A DNA stretch of 64,000 nucleotides from Halomicrobium urmianum. GTDB lineage: Archaea; Halobacteriota; Halobacteria; Halobacteriales; Haloarculaceae. The translations under genes were made by a program, and so were the position numbers. Where the stretch lies: the NCBI RefSeq assembly GCF_020217425.1, contig NZ_CP084090.1, positions 1,798,001-1,862,000 on the forward strand. The letters are read 5' to 3'. Shown one piece after another: positions 47,973-55,658 of this stretch. The notes beneath the pieces are model-generated. The model was not told the DNA's origin and made no database searches. It worked only from the letters and a program-made list of their open reading frames with translations. The number at the start of each line of letters is the position of its first letter. The stretch's first letter is position 1.

Positions 47973-48740
47973 ATGTTCCCGGAGTTTTCGGTGATCCCGG
48001 CGGTGGACATGCAGGACGGGCAGGTCGTCCAGCTGGTCGGCGGGGAGCGCGGGACGGAACGGACCTACGGCGACCCGGTCGAGGCGGCCCGGCGGTGGGT
48101 CGAGGCGGGCGCGGAGACGCTGCACCTCGTCGACCTCGACGGCGCGTTCGAGGGCGAACGAGCGAACGCGCCGGCCATCGAGGCGATCCTCGACGCTCGC
48201 GACCGCTGGGCCGCGGGCGAGGACTCGCCCGCCGGCGAGGCGGTCGAGGTCGACGTGCAACTGGGCGGGGGCATCCGGACCGTCGAGGACGCGACGGGCC
48301 TGCTCGACGGCGGCGTCGACCGGGTGATCCTGGGCACGGCGGCCGTCGAGGAGCCCGAGATCGTCGAGCGGATCAGCGAGGACTACCCCGGCGCGGCGAT
48401 GGTCAGCCTCGACGCGAAGGACGGCGAGGTCGTCGTCTCGGGCTGGACCGAGGGGACGGGTCTGGACCCTGCCGAGGCGGCGGGCCGCTACGAGGACCTC
48501 GGCGCCGGCGCCATCCTGTTCACCGACGTCGACGTTGAGGGCCAACTGGAGGGCGTGCGCACCGACCCCGTCCGGCGGGTCGTCGAGGCGGTCGACATTC
48601 CGGTCGTGGCCAGCGGCGGCGTGGCGACGATCGACGACGTCCGGGCGCTTCGCGATGCGGGCGCGAGCGCCGTCGTCGTGGGGTCGGCCCTCTACGAGGG
48701 GCAGTTCGCGCTCGAAGAAGCGCAGGAAGCCGTGGAATGA
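47973..48740 (+). CDS. hisA: Phosphoribosylformimino-AICAR-phosphate isomerase
   Basis: 255 residues from MFPEFSVIPAVDMQDGQVVQ. Catalytic aspartates of the half-barrel duplication: VIPAVDMQDG (Asp near 12) and GAILFTDVDVEGQLEG (Asp near 182); VQLGGGIRTVEDA near 92 and VVASGGVATIDDVRAL near 210 bind phosphate. It isomerises ProFAR to PRFAR, step four of histidine synthesis. The ATG at 47973 fits homologues; readings upstream run through the hairpin cassette and are rejected. Stop is four bases before the convergent TrmB stop. Confidence 0.95.
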   Translation: MFPEFSVIPAVDMQDGQVVQLVGGERGTERTYGDPVEAARRWVEAGAETLHLVDLDGAFEGERANAPAIEAILDARDRWAAGEDSPAGEAVEVDVQLGGGIRTVEDATGLLDGGVDRVILGTAAVEEPEIVERISEDYPGAAMVSLDAKDGEVVVSGWTEGTGLDPAEAAGRYEDLGAGAILFTDVDVEGQLEGVRTDPVRRVVEAVDIPVVASGGVATIDDVRALRDAGASAVVVGSALYEGQFALEEAQEAVE

Positions 48741-48744
48741 CGGG

Positions 48745-49818
48745 TCACTCCCTGTACAGCGTCACCCGCTCGACGGCGTACTCCTCGTAGTAGGGCCCCA
48801 GTCCGGAGGTGAGGCCGCCGACGCTGGCGAGGCCGTCGTCGGTCTCGACGACGAACGCGCTCTCGGTGGGGAAGGTGTAAGTCGCCGGTTCGACGAGGCT
48901 CTGACGGACCTCCCGGACGCGGACGTCCTCGAAGGCGTGGTCGTCGCCGGACTCGACCTCGATGCCCTCCAGATCCGCCCACAGGTCGTGGCCGGCGGTC
49001 TGGTGGAGCGCCGCCGCGGTCACGCCGGTGCGATAGTAGTCGAAGGTGGCGGGGAGCGCGGGCGGTTCGGCGACGAACCGCTGGGTCCCCATCGGCCAGA
49101 TGTTGCTGACGTAGTTGCCGAAGAAGCCGCTGGCGACCTCCGGCTGGTCGAAGGCGACGGCGTAGTTCTCGCTGCTCCGTCCGCGGAGCATCCCGCTGGA
49201 GGCCAGCACGCCGGCGTCGCCGTCGCGGAGGACGAACGCGGGCGGGCGGCCGTCCCAGGTCCGGACGACGGTCGCGTACTCGCCCGGGTCCTCGAAGCCG
49301 TCGACCAGCGACTCGGCCGTTGGCCCAGCCAGCAGGCAGTAGACGTCGACGCCGCGGTCGACCGCCGCCGCCAGTTGCTCGCGGACCGCGTCGAACGACT
49401 CGGCGGGGACGAGACAGAAGACGTCGTGCTCGGCCCGATCGACGTGGCTCTGGGCGCGCCGGCGCACCGTCCGATGGGACCGGACGACCTCGAAGCCGGG
49501 ACCGGACCGACTGGGCTCGCTGTAGAGGTCCGCGACCGCCGACTCCAGTTCGGTGACGTGCATCGACAGCGCGTCGACGACCTCCTCCGGCGGGCGGGCC
49601 CGCAGCACGGTCGGCGTCTCGCTCTCGTCGACCGTTACCAGCCCCCGATTGGCCAGTTCGCCGGCGATTTCGTAGACGTAGCTCTGGGAGACATCCGCGG
49701 CCGCCGAGACCGCCCGCGTGGTCGCCTCGCCCCGTCGAACCACCGCCAGGTACGCGTCGACCTCCTTCTCCGAGAGCCCGAAGGCCGACAGCGCGTCCCG
49801 GAGCTGGGACTCGCTCAT
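48745..49818 (-). CDS. TrmB-family transcriptional regulator
   Basis: 357 residues from MSESQLRDALSAFGLSEKEV. N-terminal TrmB winged helix: DAYLAVVRRGEATTRAVSAAADVSQSYVYEIAGELANRGLVTV (about 22-64). Effector part: phospholipase-D-like fold region with VFCLVPAESFDAVREQLAAAVDRGVDVYCLLAG near 135 and HDLWADLEGIEVESGD near 275, typical of the sugar-binding TrmB C-terminal domain. TrmB regulators in haloarchaea control sugar metabolism and transport. It is divergent from the MFS transporter, its likeliest target, with AT-rich promoter sequence between them. The first ATG (49863) sits in that promoter region, so the second is used. Confidence 0.9.
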   Translation of the reverse strand: MSESQLRDALSAFGLSEKEVDAYLAVVRRGEATTRAVSAAADVSQSYVYEIAGELANRGLVTVDESETPTVLRARPPEEVVDALSMHVTELESAVADLYSEPSRSGPGFEVVRSHRTVRRRAQSHVDRAEHDVFCLVPAESFDAVREQLAAAVDRGVDVYCLLAGPTAESLVDGFEDPGEYATVVRTWDGRPPAFVLRDGDAGVLASSGMLRGRSSENYAVAFDQPEVASGFFGNYVSNIWPMGTQRFVAEPPALPATFDYYRTGVTAAALHQTAGHDLWADLEGIEVESGDDHAFEDVRVREVRQSLVEPATYTFPTESAFVVETDDGLASVGGLTSGLGPYYEEYAVERVTLYRE

Positions 49819-49940
49819 GTCGGCACAGATTTCTTTTACTATTAGAAAAACTTTTTCCGTCACGGCGGGGAGAGGATGGTGATGACCGCATCGACAGCGC
49901 CGGCTGGCGGGCCGACCGAGGCGGACGCGGAGGGGAGCGC

Positions 49941-51113
49941 GTGACGGCGTCGAACCGGCGCGCCTGGACGGCGGCCATCTTCGCGACGATGGCGCTGACC
50001 GGCGCGGCGATGATGGCCCGCGGCCCGATCATCCCGCACCTCGAGACCACGTTCGGCGCTCCGGAGTGGCAACTCGGCCTGATCGCGCCCGCGGGGACGG
50101 CCGGCTACCTGGTCGTCATCTCCGTCGTCGGCTTCGGTGCCGGCCACCTCGACCCCCGCAGGTTCGTTCTGGTGGGGATGATCGGCAGCGTCGTCTGCCT
50201 GCTGGCGATGGCCGCCGCGCCGCTTCTGGCCGTCTTCCTGCTGGCCGTCCTCGTCCGGGGGACGATGAACGGCGTGGTCCGCGGGCTGAACCGGCCCGTC
50301 CTCTCCCACTTCTACCCCGAGAACCGCGGCCGGGTGTACAGCTACTACGACATGACCTGGGCCGCCGGCGCGGTGATCGGTCCGCTGGCGATCGTCGGCG
50401 CCGTCGCGCTGGGCAACTGGCGGGTCGCGTACGTCGCCATGGCCGCCGTCATGGCCGCTCTGACCGTCGTCGTCTGGCGCCTCGACGCCCCCGCCGTCGA
50501 GACGGAGGAGGAGCCCATCGACTGGGGCGAGGTGCTCGGCCTCCTGCGCCGGCCGGAGATCGTCGCCATGATCGCGGCGATGTTCTTCGCCACTGGCGTC
50601 GAGGGCGGCCTGTTCACCTGGCTGCCGACCTACGCCGAGGGCGAGCTCCCGCCGTCGCTGGCCGGCATCACCCTCTCCGTGATGATCGCCGGCTACGTCC
50701 CCGGGCGGTTCGTCTACGGGCGACTCGCCGAGCGGCTCGGCTACCTCCCGCTGCTCGTCGGTATCCTCCTCGCGCTCCTGCCGGCGTTCGGGGCCTTCCT
50801 CGTCGCGGACGGAACCTGGCTGCTGGCCGCCGTCGCGGCCGTCGGCGCGCTACTCTCCGGCGTCTACCCGCTCCTCCTGTCGTACGCCACCGAGGCCGTC
50901 CCGCACCACAGCGGCCCGGTCACGGCACTTGCCGCCGTCTCGTCGTCGCTCGGCGTCGGCATCGTCCCGGCGATCATGGGCGGCGTGATCAGCGGCTCGA
51001 ACGTCGGCTTCGCCATGCGCCTGCTGCTCGGTCCGATCGCCATCGCGCTTGCCGTCCTCGTCGTCGCCCGCGTGGCCGAGCGCCGCCGCAACCGCGCCGA
51101 GGCGACCGCCTGA
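49941..51113 (+). CDS. MFS transporter
   Basis: 390 residues from a GTG (MTASNRRAWTAAIFATMALT), 12 hydrophobic segments. MFS motif A-like loops are present as VGFGAGHLDPRRFVLVGM near 75 and the second-half equivalent YGRLAERLGYLPLLVG near 265. It resembles sugar-phosphate/oligosaccharide-type or drug-type exporters; substrate unknown. A 22-codon open frame from ATG 49876 ends at a TGA that overlaps this GTG as GTGA, so translational coupling is possible. Divergent from the TrmB regulator, which suggests sugar-linked control. Confidence 0.88.
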   Translation: MTASNRRAWTAAIFATMALTGAAMMARGPIIPHLETTFGAPEWQLGLIAPAGTAGYLVVISVVGFGAGHLDPRRFVLVGMIGSVVCLLAMAAAPLLAVFLLAVLVRGTMNGVVRGLNRPVLSHFYPENRGRVYSYYDMTWAAGAVIGPLAIVGAVALGNWRVAYVAMAAVMAALTVVVWRLDAPAVETEEEPIDWGEVLGLLRRPEIVAMIAAMFFATGVEGGLFTWLPTYAEGELPPSLAGITLSVMIAGYVPGRFVYGRLAERLGYLPLLVGILLALLPAFGAFLVADGTWLLAAVAAVGALLSGVYPLLLSYATEAVPHHSGPVTALAAVSSSLGVGIVPAIMGGVISGSNVGFAMRLLLGPIAIALAVLVVARVAERRRNRAEATA

Positions 51114-51260
51114 TCCGGACTGTTGCGAACCGTTACCGGATCGACCGCGCGACTCCGCCGCAGTCGCACCGGTAGACCGTTACAACAGTCCGTGTGACGC
51201 CGCTCCGCCGGTCGAAGCCCGACGGGGTCGACGCGCCCGCTTCCCCCTAGGATATTGATA

Positions 51261-51282
51261 GTTCCAGACGAAACGAAGGGGT
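51261..51282 (+). other. ORB-like motif 1 (origin recognition box-like)
   Basis: TTCCAGACGAAACGAAGGGGT, close to the haloarchaeal Orc1/Cdc6 box (TTCCA-n-GAAACGAAGGGGT as I recall it). A second copy in the same orientation is at 54791-54812. No orc1/cdc6 gene is in the window and no cluster of boxes is seen, so this is not evidence for an origin by itself. Confidence 0.4.
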
Positions 51283-51361
51283 TGCGCGGACGCCCGCGGC
51301 GGTCCCCTGCGAACGTCGGGCGGGCGCAACGGCCAAATACGCGGGCACGCATGGACGAGAC

Positions 51362-51949
51362 ATGACTGATCGGACCGCAGCCGTCACCCGCGAGACCGCG
51401 GAGACGGCCATCGAGGTGACGCTCGACGTCGACGGGGACGGCGACGCCACCGTGGACACCGGGATCGGCTTCTTCGATCACATGCTGACCTCCTTCGCCA
51501 CCCACGGCCTGTTCGACCTGACCGTCGACTGCGACGGCGACCTGGAGATCGACGACCACCACACCGTCGAGGACGTGGCGATCTCGCTCGGCGAGGCCCT
51601 CGCGGAGGCGCTGGGCGAGAAGCGCGCCATCCGGCGGTTCTCCGACCGCAGGGTCCCGCTAGACGAGGCCGTCGCCGGCGTCGTCGTCGACGTCTCCGGC
51701 CGCCCGTACTTCGCGTTCGACGGCGAGTTCTCCCAGGACGCCGTCGGCGGGATGACCAGCCACATGGCCGAGCACTTCTGTCGCTCGCTGGCGACCAACG
51801 CCGGCCTGACGCTGCACGTCGAGGTCGACGGCGAGAACGCCCACCACGAGATCGAGGCGCTGTTCAAGGGACTGGCGCGGGCGCTGGACGACGCCACCCG
51901 GATCGACGAGCGCCGGTCCGACGTCGCGAGCACGAAAGGCGAGCTATGA
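51362..51949 (+). CDS. hisB: Imidazoleglycerol-phosphate dehydratase
   Basis: 195 residues starting [20 protein letters not shown]. Mn ligands: [20 protein letters not shown] near 37, [19 protein letters not shown] near 62, then [30 protein letters not shown] and [18 protein letters not shown] near 155-172. It dehydrates IGP to imidazole acetol phosphate. Monofunctional, as in archaea. Its stop overlaps the next gene as ATGA. The nearest other histidine gene is hisA, 3 kb away behind the TrmB/MFS pair. Confidence 0.97.
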   Translation: MTDRTAAVTRETAETAIEVTLDVDGDGDATVDTGIGFFDHMLTSFATHGLFDLTVDCDGDLEIDDHHTVEDVAISLGEALAEALGEKRAIRRFSDRRVPLDEAVAGVVVDVSGRPYFAFDGEFSQDAVGGMTSHMAEHFCRSLATNAGLTLHVEVDGENAHHEIEALFKGLARALDDATRIDERRSDVASTKGEL

Positions 51950-52467
51950 GCGACGGCGGCGCCACGTTCGACGAGATCATGGAGAAGTTCTCCGACTCGC
52001 CGGGCCAGCAGCGGGTGATCCGCCTGCTGCTGGAGCGGGGCTTCTCCGTCAACGACGAGGGCCGTGTCGTCTCCGGCGGCATCGAGATCCCCTACACGGG
52101 CATCGCCCGGGAGGCGGAGGTCGACCGCCGCGTCGTGGACTCGACGACCGAGGCCATCCTCGAGGACGATCAGCTGCGGCGCATCTTCCAGAACATCTCG
52201 GCCATCCCGAGCCTGATGGACCTGGCGCCCGTCCTCGACCTGACCGTGCTGACCGTCGCCGTCGACGACGCCGAGGGGTCGGGCATCGTCGCGGCCGTCA
52301 CCGAGGCCATCGCCGACCGCGACATCACGATCCGACAGGTCATCTCCGAGGACCCCGAGTTCACCGACGAACCCGTCCTGTACGTCATCACCGACCAGGA
52401 CCTCCCTGGCGGGCTGATCAACGAGATCCGCGAGATGGGGTTCGTGCGGCGGATCGAACTGGAGTGA
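51946..52467 (+). CDS. HTH plus ACT-domain regulator of amino acid metabolism
   Basis: 173 residues starting [21 protein letters not shown]-terminal winged-helix-like part ([17 protein letters not shown]...[23 protein letters not shown]) and C-terminal ACT domain (about 95-165, [38 protein letters not shown]). ACT domains bind amino acids. Start overlaps hisB stop by four bases (ATGA), so it is translated with hisB; it may tune histidine or general amino acid synthesis (inference). Archaeal members are annotated as regulators containing an ACT domain with no proven target. Confidence 0.9.
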   Translation: MSDGGATFDEIMEKFSDSPGQQRVIRLLLERGFSVNDEGRVVSGGIEIPYTGIAREAEVDRRVVDSTTEAILEDDQLRRIFQNISAIPSLMDLAPVLDLTVLTVAVDDAEGSGIVAAVTEAIADRDITIRQVISEDPEFTDEPVLYVITDQDLPGGLINEIREMGFVRRIELE

Positions 52468-52487
52468 CTGGCTTCTGTCCGGCAGTT

Positions 52488-52940
52488 CTAGAGCCGCGAC
52501 ATCCCGCCGCGGCTGGCGGTGGTCGCGCCGGTAGCACGGACCACCAGCGTCGTCGCGACGACGAGGGCGGCCGAATACAGCGCCCCGCTGAGCGCGCGGC
52601 CGAGCACCGCCGAGAAGGACATGCCCAGTTGTTCGAGTTCCAGGTTCGCGACGACGCCGAACACGAGCGCGACGAGGAACACCGCCGGGACGACGGCCAG
52701 TAGCGGTCGGTCGAACCGGTCCGCGCTGAGCGTCGCGAAGACGCCGACGAGGACGATGACGCCGTAGGCCGCGCCCCGGAGGACGGGCGCGGCGACCGCG
52801 GCGTCCGCGAAGGAGGTCAGCGAGGCCCCGTCCGCGGCGAACGTGACGGCGAACCGTCCGACTAGGTCCGCACCGACCAGCAGGAGGATGCCGACGGCCA
52901 GGGCTGCGGTGGGCGTGAGCGAGTCGCGCGTGGGGCTCAT
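52488..52940 (-). CDS. Four-helix membrane protein, unknown
   Basis: 150 residues from MSPTRDSLTPTAALAVGILL. Segments about 10-31, 44-66 (APVLRGAAYGVIVLVGVFATL), 76-97 (LLAVVPAVFLVALVFGVVANL) and 107-131 (AVLGRALSGALYSAALVVATTLVV). No motif recognised. It converges on the HTH-ACT gene and is divergent from the YihY-family gene. Longer in-frame starts to 53150 enter the divergent promoter and are rejected. Confidence 0.68.
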   Translation of the reverse strand: MSPTRDSLTPTAALAVGILLLVGADLVGRFAVTFAADGASLTSFADAAVAAPVLRGAAYGVIVLVGVFATLSADRFDRPLLAVVPAVFLVALVFGVVANLELEQLGMSFSAVLGRALSGALYSAALVVATTLVVRATGATTASRGGMSRL

Positions 52941-53057
52941 AACAGTCGGGTAGACGGACGCCGGAATAAAGCTAGGTGTTTCCACGGCACTCACCACTCT
53001 GGCGCCGCCCCGCGCCTGCAAGCTGGCGGTTTTCCGGCTGGCGACCCAACGGGACGT

Positions 53058-54134
53058 ATGTATCGGCGAGCGCTCGCGCTGGGCAGGGCCGTCCTGGCGG
53101 AGGCCCGCGCGGAGCGGCTGACGTTCATGGCCGGGAGCATCGCCTACCACGCGTTCGTCTCGCTGCTGCCGTTCATGCTGGTCGTCCTCCTGCTGGTGTC
53201 AACCGTCGAGGACCAGGCCACGGCCGTCGAGGTACTGACCGCCATGGGGACCTACCTCTCCCCGAACGCGAACCAGCTCGTCACGCAGACCGTCCGGGAG
53301 GCGACCGAGCAGACCAGCCTGTCGCTGCTCGGCCTCGGCGTGCTCCTGTGGGGCGCGATCAAGATCTTCCGCAGCCTCGACGAGGCCTTCTCCAGCATCT
53401 ACGACGTCACGACGCAGAAGGGGCTGGTGGACTCGTTCACCGACGCGATCGTCGCGCTGCTTGCGGTCGGGGTCGGCCTCGGCGTCGCGGCCCTGATCGG
53501 CACGGTCGTCTCGTTCGACGGCGGGCCGGTCGGCGGCCCCCTGAACCGAATCGTGTCGACGGCGAGCCTCGCCGTCGTCTTCCTGCCGCTGTTCTACCTC
53601 TTCCCCGACGAGGACGTCACCGTCCGCGAGGTGCTCCCCGGGACGGCGCTGGCGGCCGTCGGCTGGACGCTCCTGGAGTTCCTCTTCCGGTACTACGTGG
53701 CCGTCGCCAGCGTCGGCGAGCGCTACGGCGTGTTCGGGACGATCATCCTGCTCGTGACGTGGCTGTACTTCAGCGGGTTCGTCCTGCTGCTGGGCGCCGC
53801 GCTCAACGCCGTCCTGTCCGGCCGGTCGGCGGACGTCTCCGAGAGCGGGTGGGGCGTCAACGAGGAGGCCAGGGCGGCCGCGCCCTTCACGGAGCCGCTG
53901 GAGCGAATCGACGCGGGGCTCGACGACGGCGAACCCCTCTCCGCGGCGCTCGACGACGTCGCCGCGGACCTCCCGACGCCCGACGAGCACGAGGTCCGGA
54001 TCGCCGCGCCGGACCGGCCCGAGGCGCTGGGCGGCGACGAGGTCGAGGGGAACCTCCACTTGCGGTGGGTGTACGGGCGGGACGTCGAGGGCAAGAGCGA
54101 AGAGCGAGAGGTCCCAACCGCCGACAGTGACTGA
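53058..54134 (+). CDS. YihY/BrkB-family membrane protein
   Basis: 358 residues starting MYRRALALGRAVLAEARAER. YihY pattern: LTFMAGSIAYHAFVSLLPFMLVVLL near 24-48, LWGAIKIFRSLDEAFSSIYDV near 97, six hydrophobic segments to about residue 255 including GERYGVFGTIILLVTWLYFSGFVLLLGAALNAV. The last 100 residues are acidic and cytoplasmic. Though once called ribonuclease BN, the family is a membrane protein group with possible envelope or export function. Overlaps the next gene by eight bases in another frame. Confidence 0.9.
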   Translation: MYRRALALGRAVLAEARAERLTFMAGSIAYHAFVSLLPFMLVVLLLVSTVEDQATAVEVLTAMGTYLSPNANQLVTQTVREATEQTSLSLLGLGVLLWGAIKIFRSLDEAFSSIYDVTTQKGLVDSFTDAIVALLAVGVGLGVAALIGTVVSFDGGPVGGPLNRIVSTASLAVVFLPLFYLFPDEDVTVREVLPGTALAAVGWTLLEFLFRYYVAVASVGERYGVFGTIILLVTWLYFSGFVLLLGAALNAVLSGRSADVSESGWGVNEEARAAAPFTEPLERIDAGLDDGEPLSAALDDVAADLPTPDEHEVRIAAPDRPEALGGDEVEGNLHLRWVYGRDVEGKSEEREVPTADSD

Positions 54135-54741
54135 CGAGGGATACAGGACCGTCGCCGGGCCCGGGGAGGCCCGGTTCGAGGTGCGGGGCTCGGAGTTCAT
54201 CGGCCACGTCCGCCCCGCCCGGGACGTCGACGCGGCCGAGTCGTTCGTCGAGCGCGTCGGCGAGGAGTACGCCGACGCGACCCACAACGTCCCCGCCTAT
54301 CGCGTCCGCGCGGACCCCTTCCGCGAGTACTCGAGCGACGACGGCGAGCCCTCGGGCAGCGCCGGCAAGCCCGCGCTGAACGTCCTCCAGCAGCGGGAAA
54401 TCGAGAACGTCGTCGCCGTCGTCACGCGCTACTACGGCGGCACAAACCTCGGCGTCGGCGGCCTCGCGCGGGCCTACTCCCGGGCGGTCAAGGAGGGCGT
54501 CGACGACGCCGGCGTGACGACCGAGCGCCCGCACGAGCAGTTCACCGTCGCGGTCGACTACGACGACTCGGGCCGCGTCCGGTCGGTCCTGGAGAGCGAC
54601 GGCGCCGACTTCGAGGCCGCCTACGAGGAGCGAGTCGCCTTCGACGTGCGCGTCCCGGTCGACGACGCGCCCGCGCTCCGGGAGCGTATCGCCAGCGCGA
54701 CGAGCGGCCGGGCGGAAATCGACGCCGCTGGCGGTGAGTGA
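54127..54741 (+). CDS. IMPACT/YigZ-family protein (UPF0029)
   Basis: 204 residues from GTG (MTDEGYRTVAGPGEARFEVR). UPF0029 core: GSEFIGHVRPARDVDAAESF near 20, ADATHNVPAYRV near 50, SSDDGEPSGSAGKPALNVL near 70 and VVTRYYGGTNLGVGGLARAYSRA near 99-121. A DUF1949-like second domain (about 135-195) follows. Eukaryotic IMPACT blocks GCN2 signalling; bacterial YigZ function is unclear. Translationally coupled to the YihY-family gene by an eight-base overlap. Confidence 0.92.
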   Translation: MTDEGYRTVAGPGEARFEVRGSEFIGHVRPARDVDAAESFVERVGEEYADATHNVPAYRVRADPFREYSSDDGEPSGSAGKPALNVLQQREIENVVAVVTRYYGGTNLGVGGLARAYSRAVKEGVDDAGVTTERPHEQFTVAVDYDDSGRVRSVLESDGADFEAAYEERVAFDVRVPVDDAPALRERIASATSGRAEIDAAGGE

Positions 54742-54790
54742 CGTCGATCGAGCTTCGACTGGAACCGTGATCGCCGCGCCGCCTTCGAAC

Positions 54791-54812
54791 TCTCCAGTTG
54801 AAACGAAGGGGT
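54791..54812 (+). other. ORB-like motif 2
   Basis: TCCAGTTGAAACGAAGGGGT, with the same TCCAG-n2-GAAACGAAGGGGT core as motif 1 at 51261-51282, in the 128-base spacer after the IMPACT-family gene. Confidence 0.4.
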
Positions 54813-54869
54813 GGGGAGAGCCGCGGCTCGGTGCGGTGACGGTACCGGAGTCTCGCGCCCGCCCCGTAC

Positions 54870-55544
54870 TTAAGTGGTGCGGAACGCGCGGTCGCCGGCG
54901 TCGCCGAGGCCGGGGACGATGTAGCCGTCCTCGTCGAGCTTCTCGTCGATGGAGACGGTCAGCAGCTCCGCCTCGGGGAACGCCTCGTTGAGGCGGACCA
55001 GTCCGTCCGGGGCGGCGACCGCCGAGAGCACGAACAGGTTCTCCGGCTCGGGGCCCGACAGGATCTCCTCGAGGACGGCCTCCATCGTGCTGCCGGTGGC
55101 GAGCATCGGGTCGGCGACGATGACGGTGTCCTCGGGGCGGATCTCGGGCAGCTTCACGTAGTCGACGGAGATGGGGAAGGAGCCGTCCTCGGTCATCCCG
55201 GCCTCCTCGTCGCGGCTGGCGGAGATGACGCCCTGGCGCGCCCGCGGGAAGGCCTTCAGCAGGCCCTCGACGAAGGGCGTCGCCGCCCGCAGGACGTTCA
55301 CGATGACGACGTCGTCGAGCCCCTTGACTCGCTCGCCCATCGTGTCCGTCAGGGGTGTCCGGATCGAGACGTACTCCGTCTCCATCCGGCCGTCGATGAT
55401 CTCGTACCCGCAGATCCGCCCCAGGCGGACCAGGCCCTTCCGGAACGCGACCTGTTCGGTCTCGACGTCCCGGAGGTTCGATAGCTCGTCTCGCGCAAGC
55501 GCGTGCGTCACCACGGACGCTTCGTCGCGGTCCTCGATCGTCAT
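54870..55544 (-). CDS. upp: Uracil phosphoribosyltransferase
   Basis: 224 residues from [20 protein letters not shown]. Upp features: [20 protein letters not shown] near 25, [22 protein letters not shown] near 87, PRPP loop [20 protein letters not shown] near 142 and the C-terminal uracil-binding [13 protein letters not shown]. It joins uracil with PRPP to give UMP. A longer reading to 55634 lacks family residues. Lies downstream of the TRAP operon on the same strand but 114 bases away; may not be cotranscribed. Confidence 0.95.
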   Translation of the reverse strand: MTIEDRDEASVVTHALARDELSNLRDVETEQVAFRKGLVRLGRICGYEIIDGRMETEYVSIRTPLTDTMGERVKGLDDVVIVNVLRAATPFVEGLLKAFPRARQGVISASRDEEAGMTEDGSFPISVDYVKLPEIRPEDTVIVADPMLATGSTMEAVLEEILSGPEPENLFVLSAVAAPDGLVRLNEAFPEAELLTVSIDEKLDEDGYIVPGLGDAGDRAFRTT

Positions 55545-55658
55545 TGTCGGCGGTAGGGCCGGCCGAACGTAAAAACTGTTCGAGGCAGTCGTCCCGTGGG
55601 TCGGTGAGACACCGACCGCGCTACCGGTTCGCACGCCCGGGTCGATGTACCCGACCGG

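Noticed and set aside
53058-54134. Naming the YihY-family protein ribonuclease BN
   Set aside because: That name came from a misassignment; the sequence is a six-helix membrane protein without nuclease motifs.
51261-54812. Declaring a replication origin
   Set aside because: Only two separated ORB-like motifs, no orc1/cdc6 gene and no AT-rich unwinding element between them.
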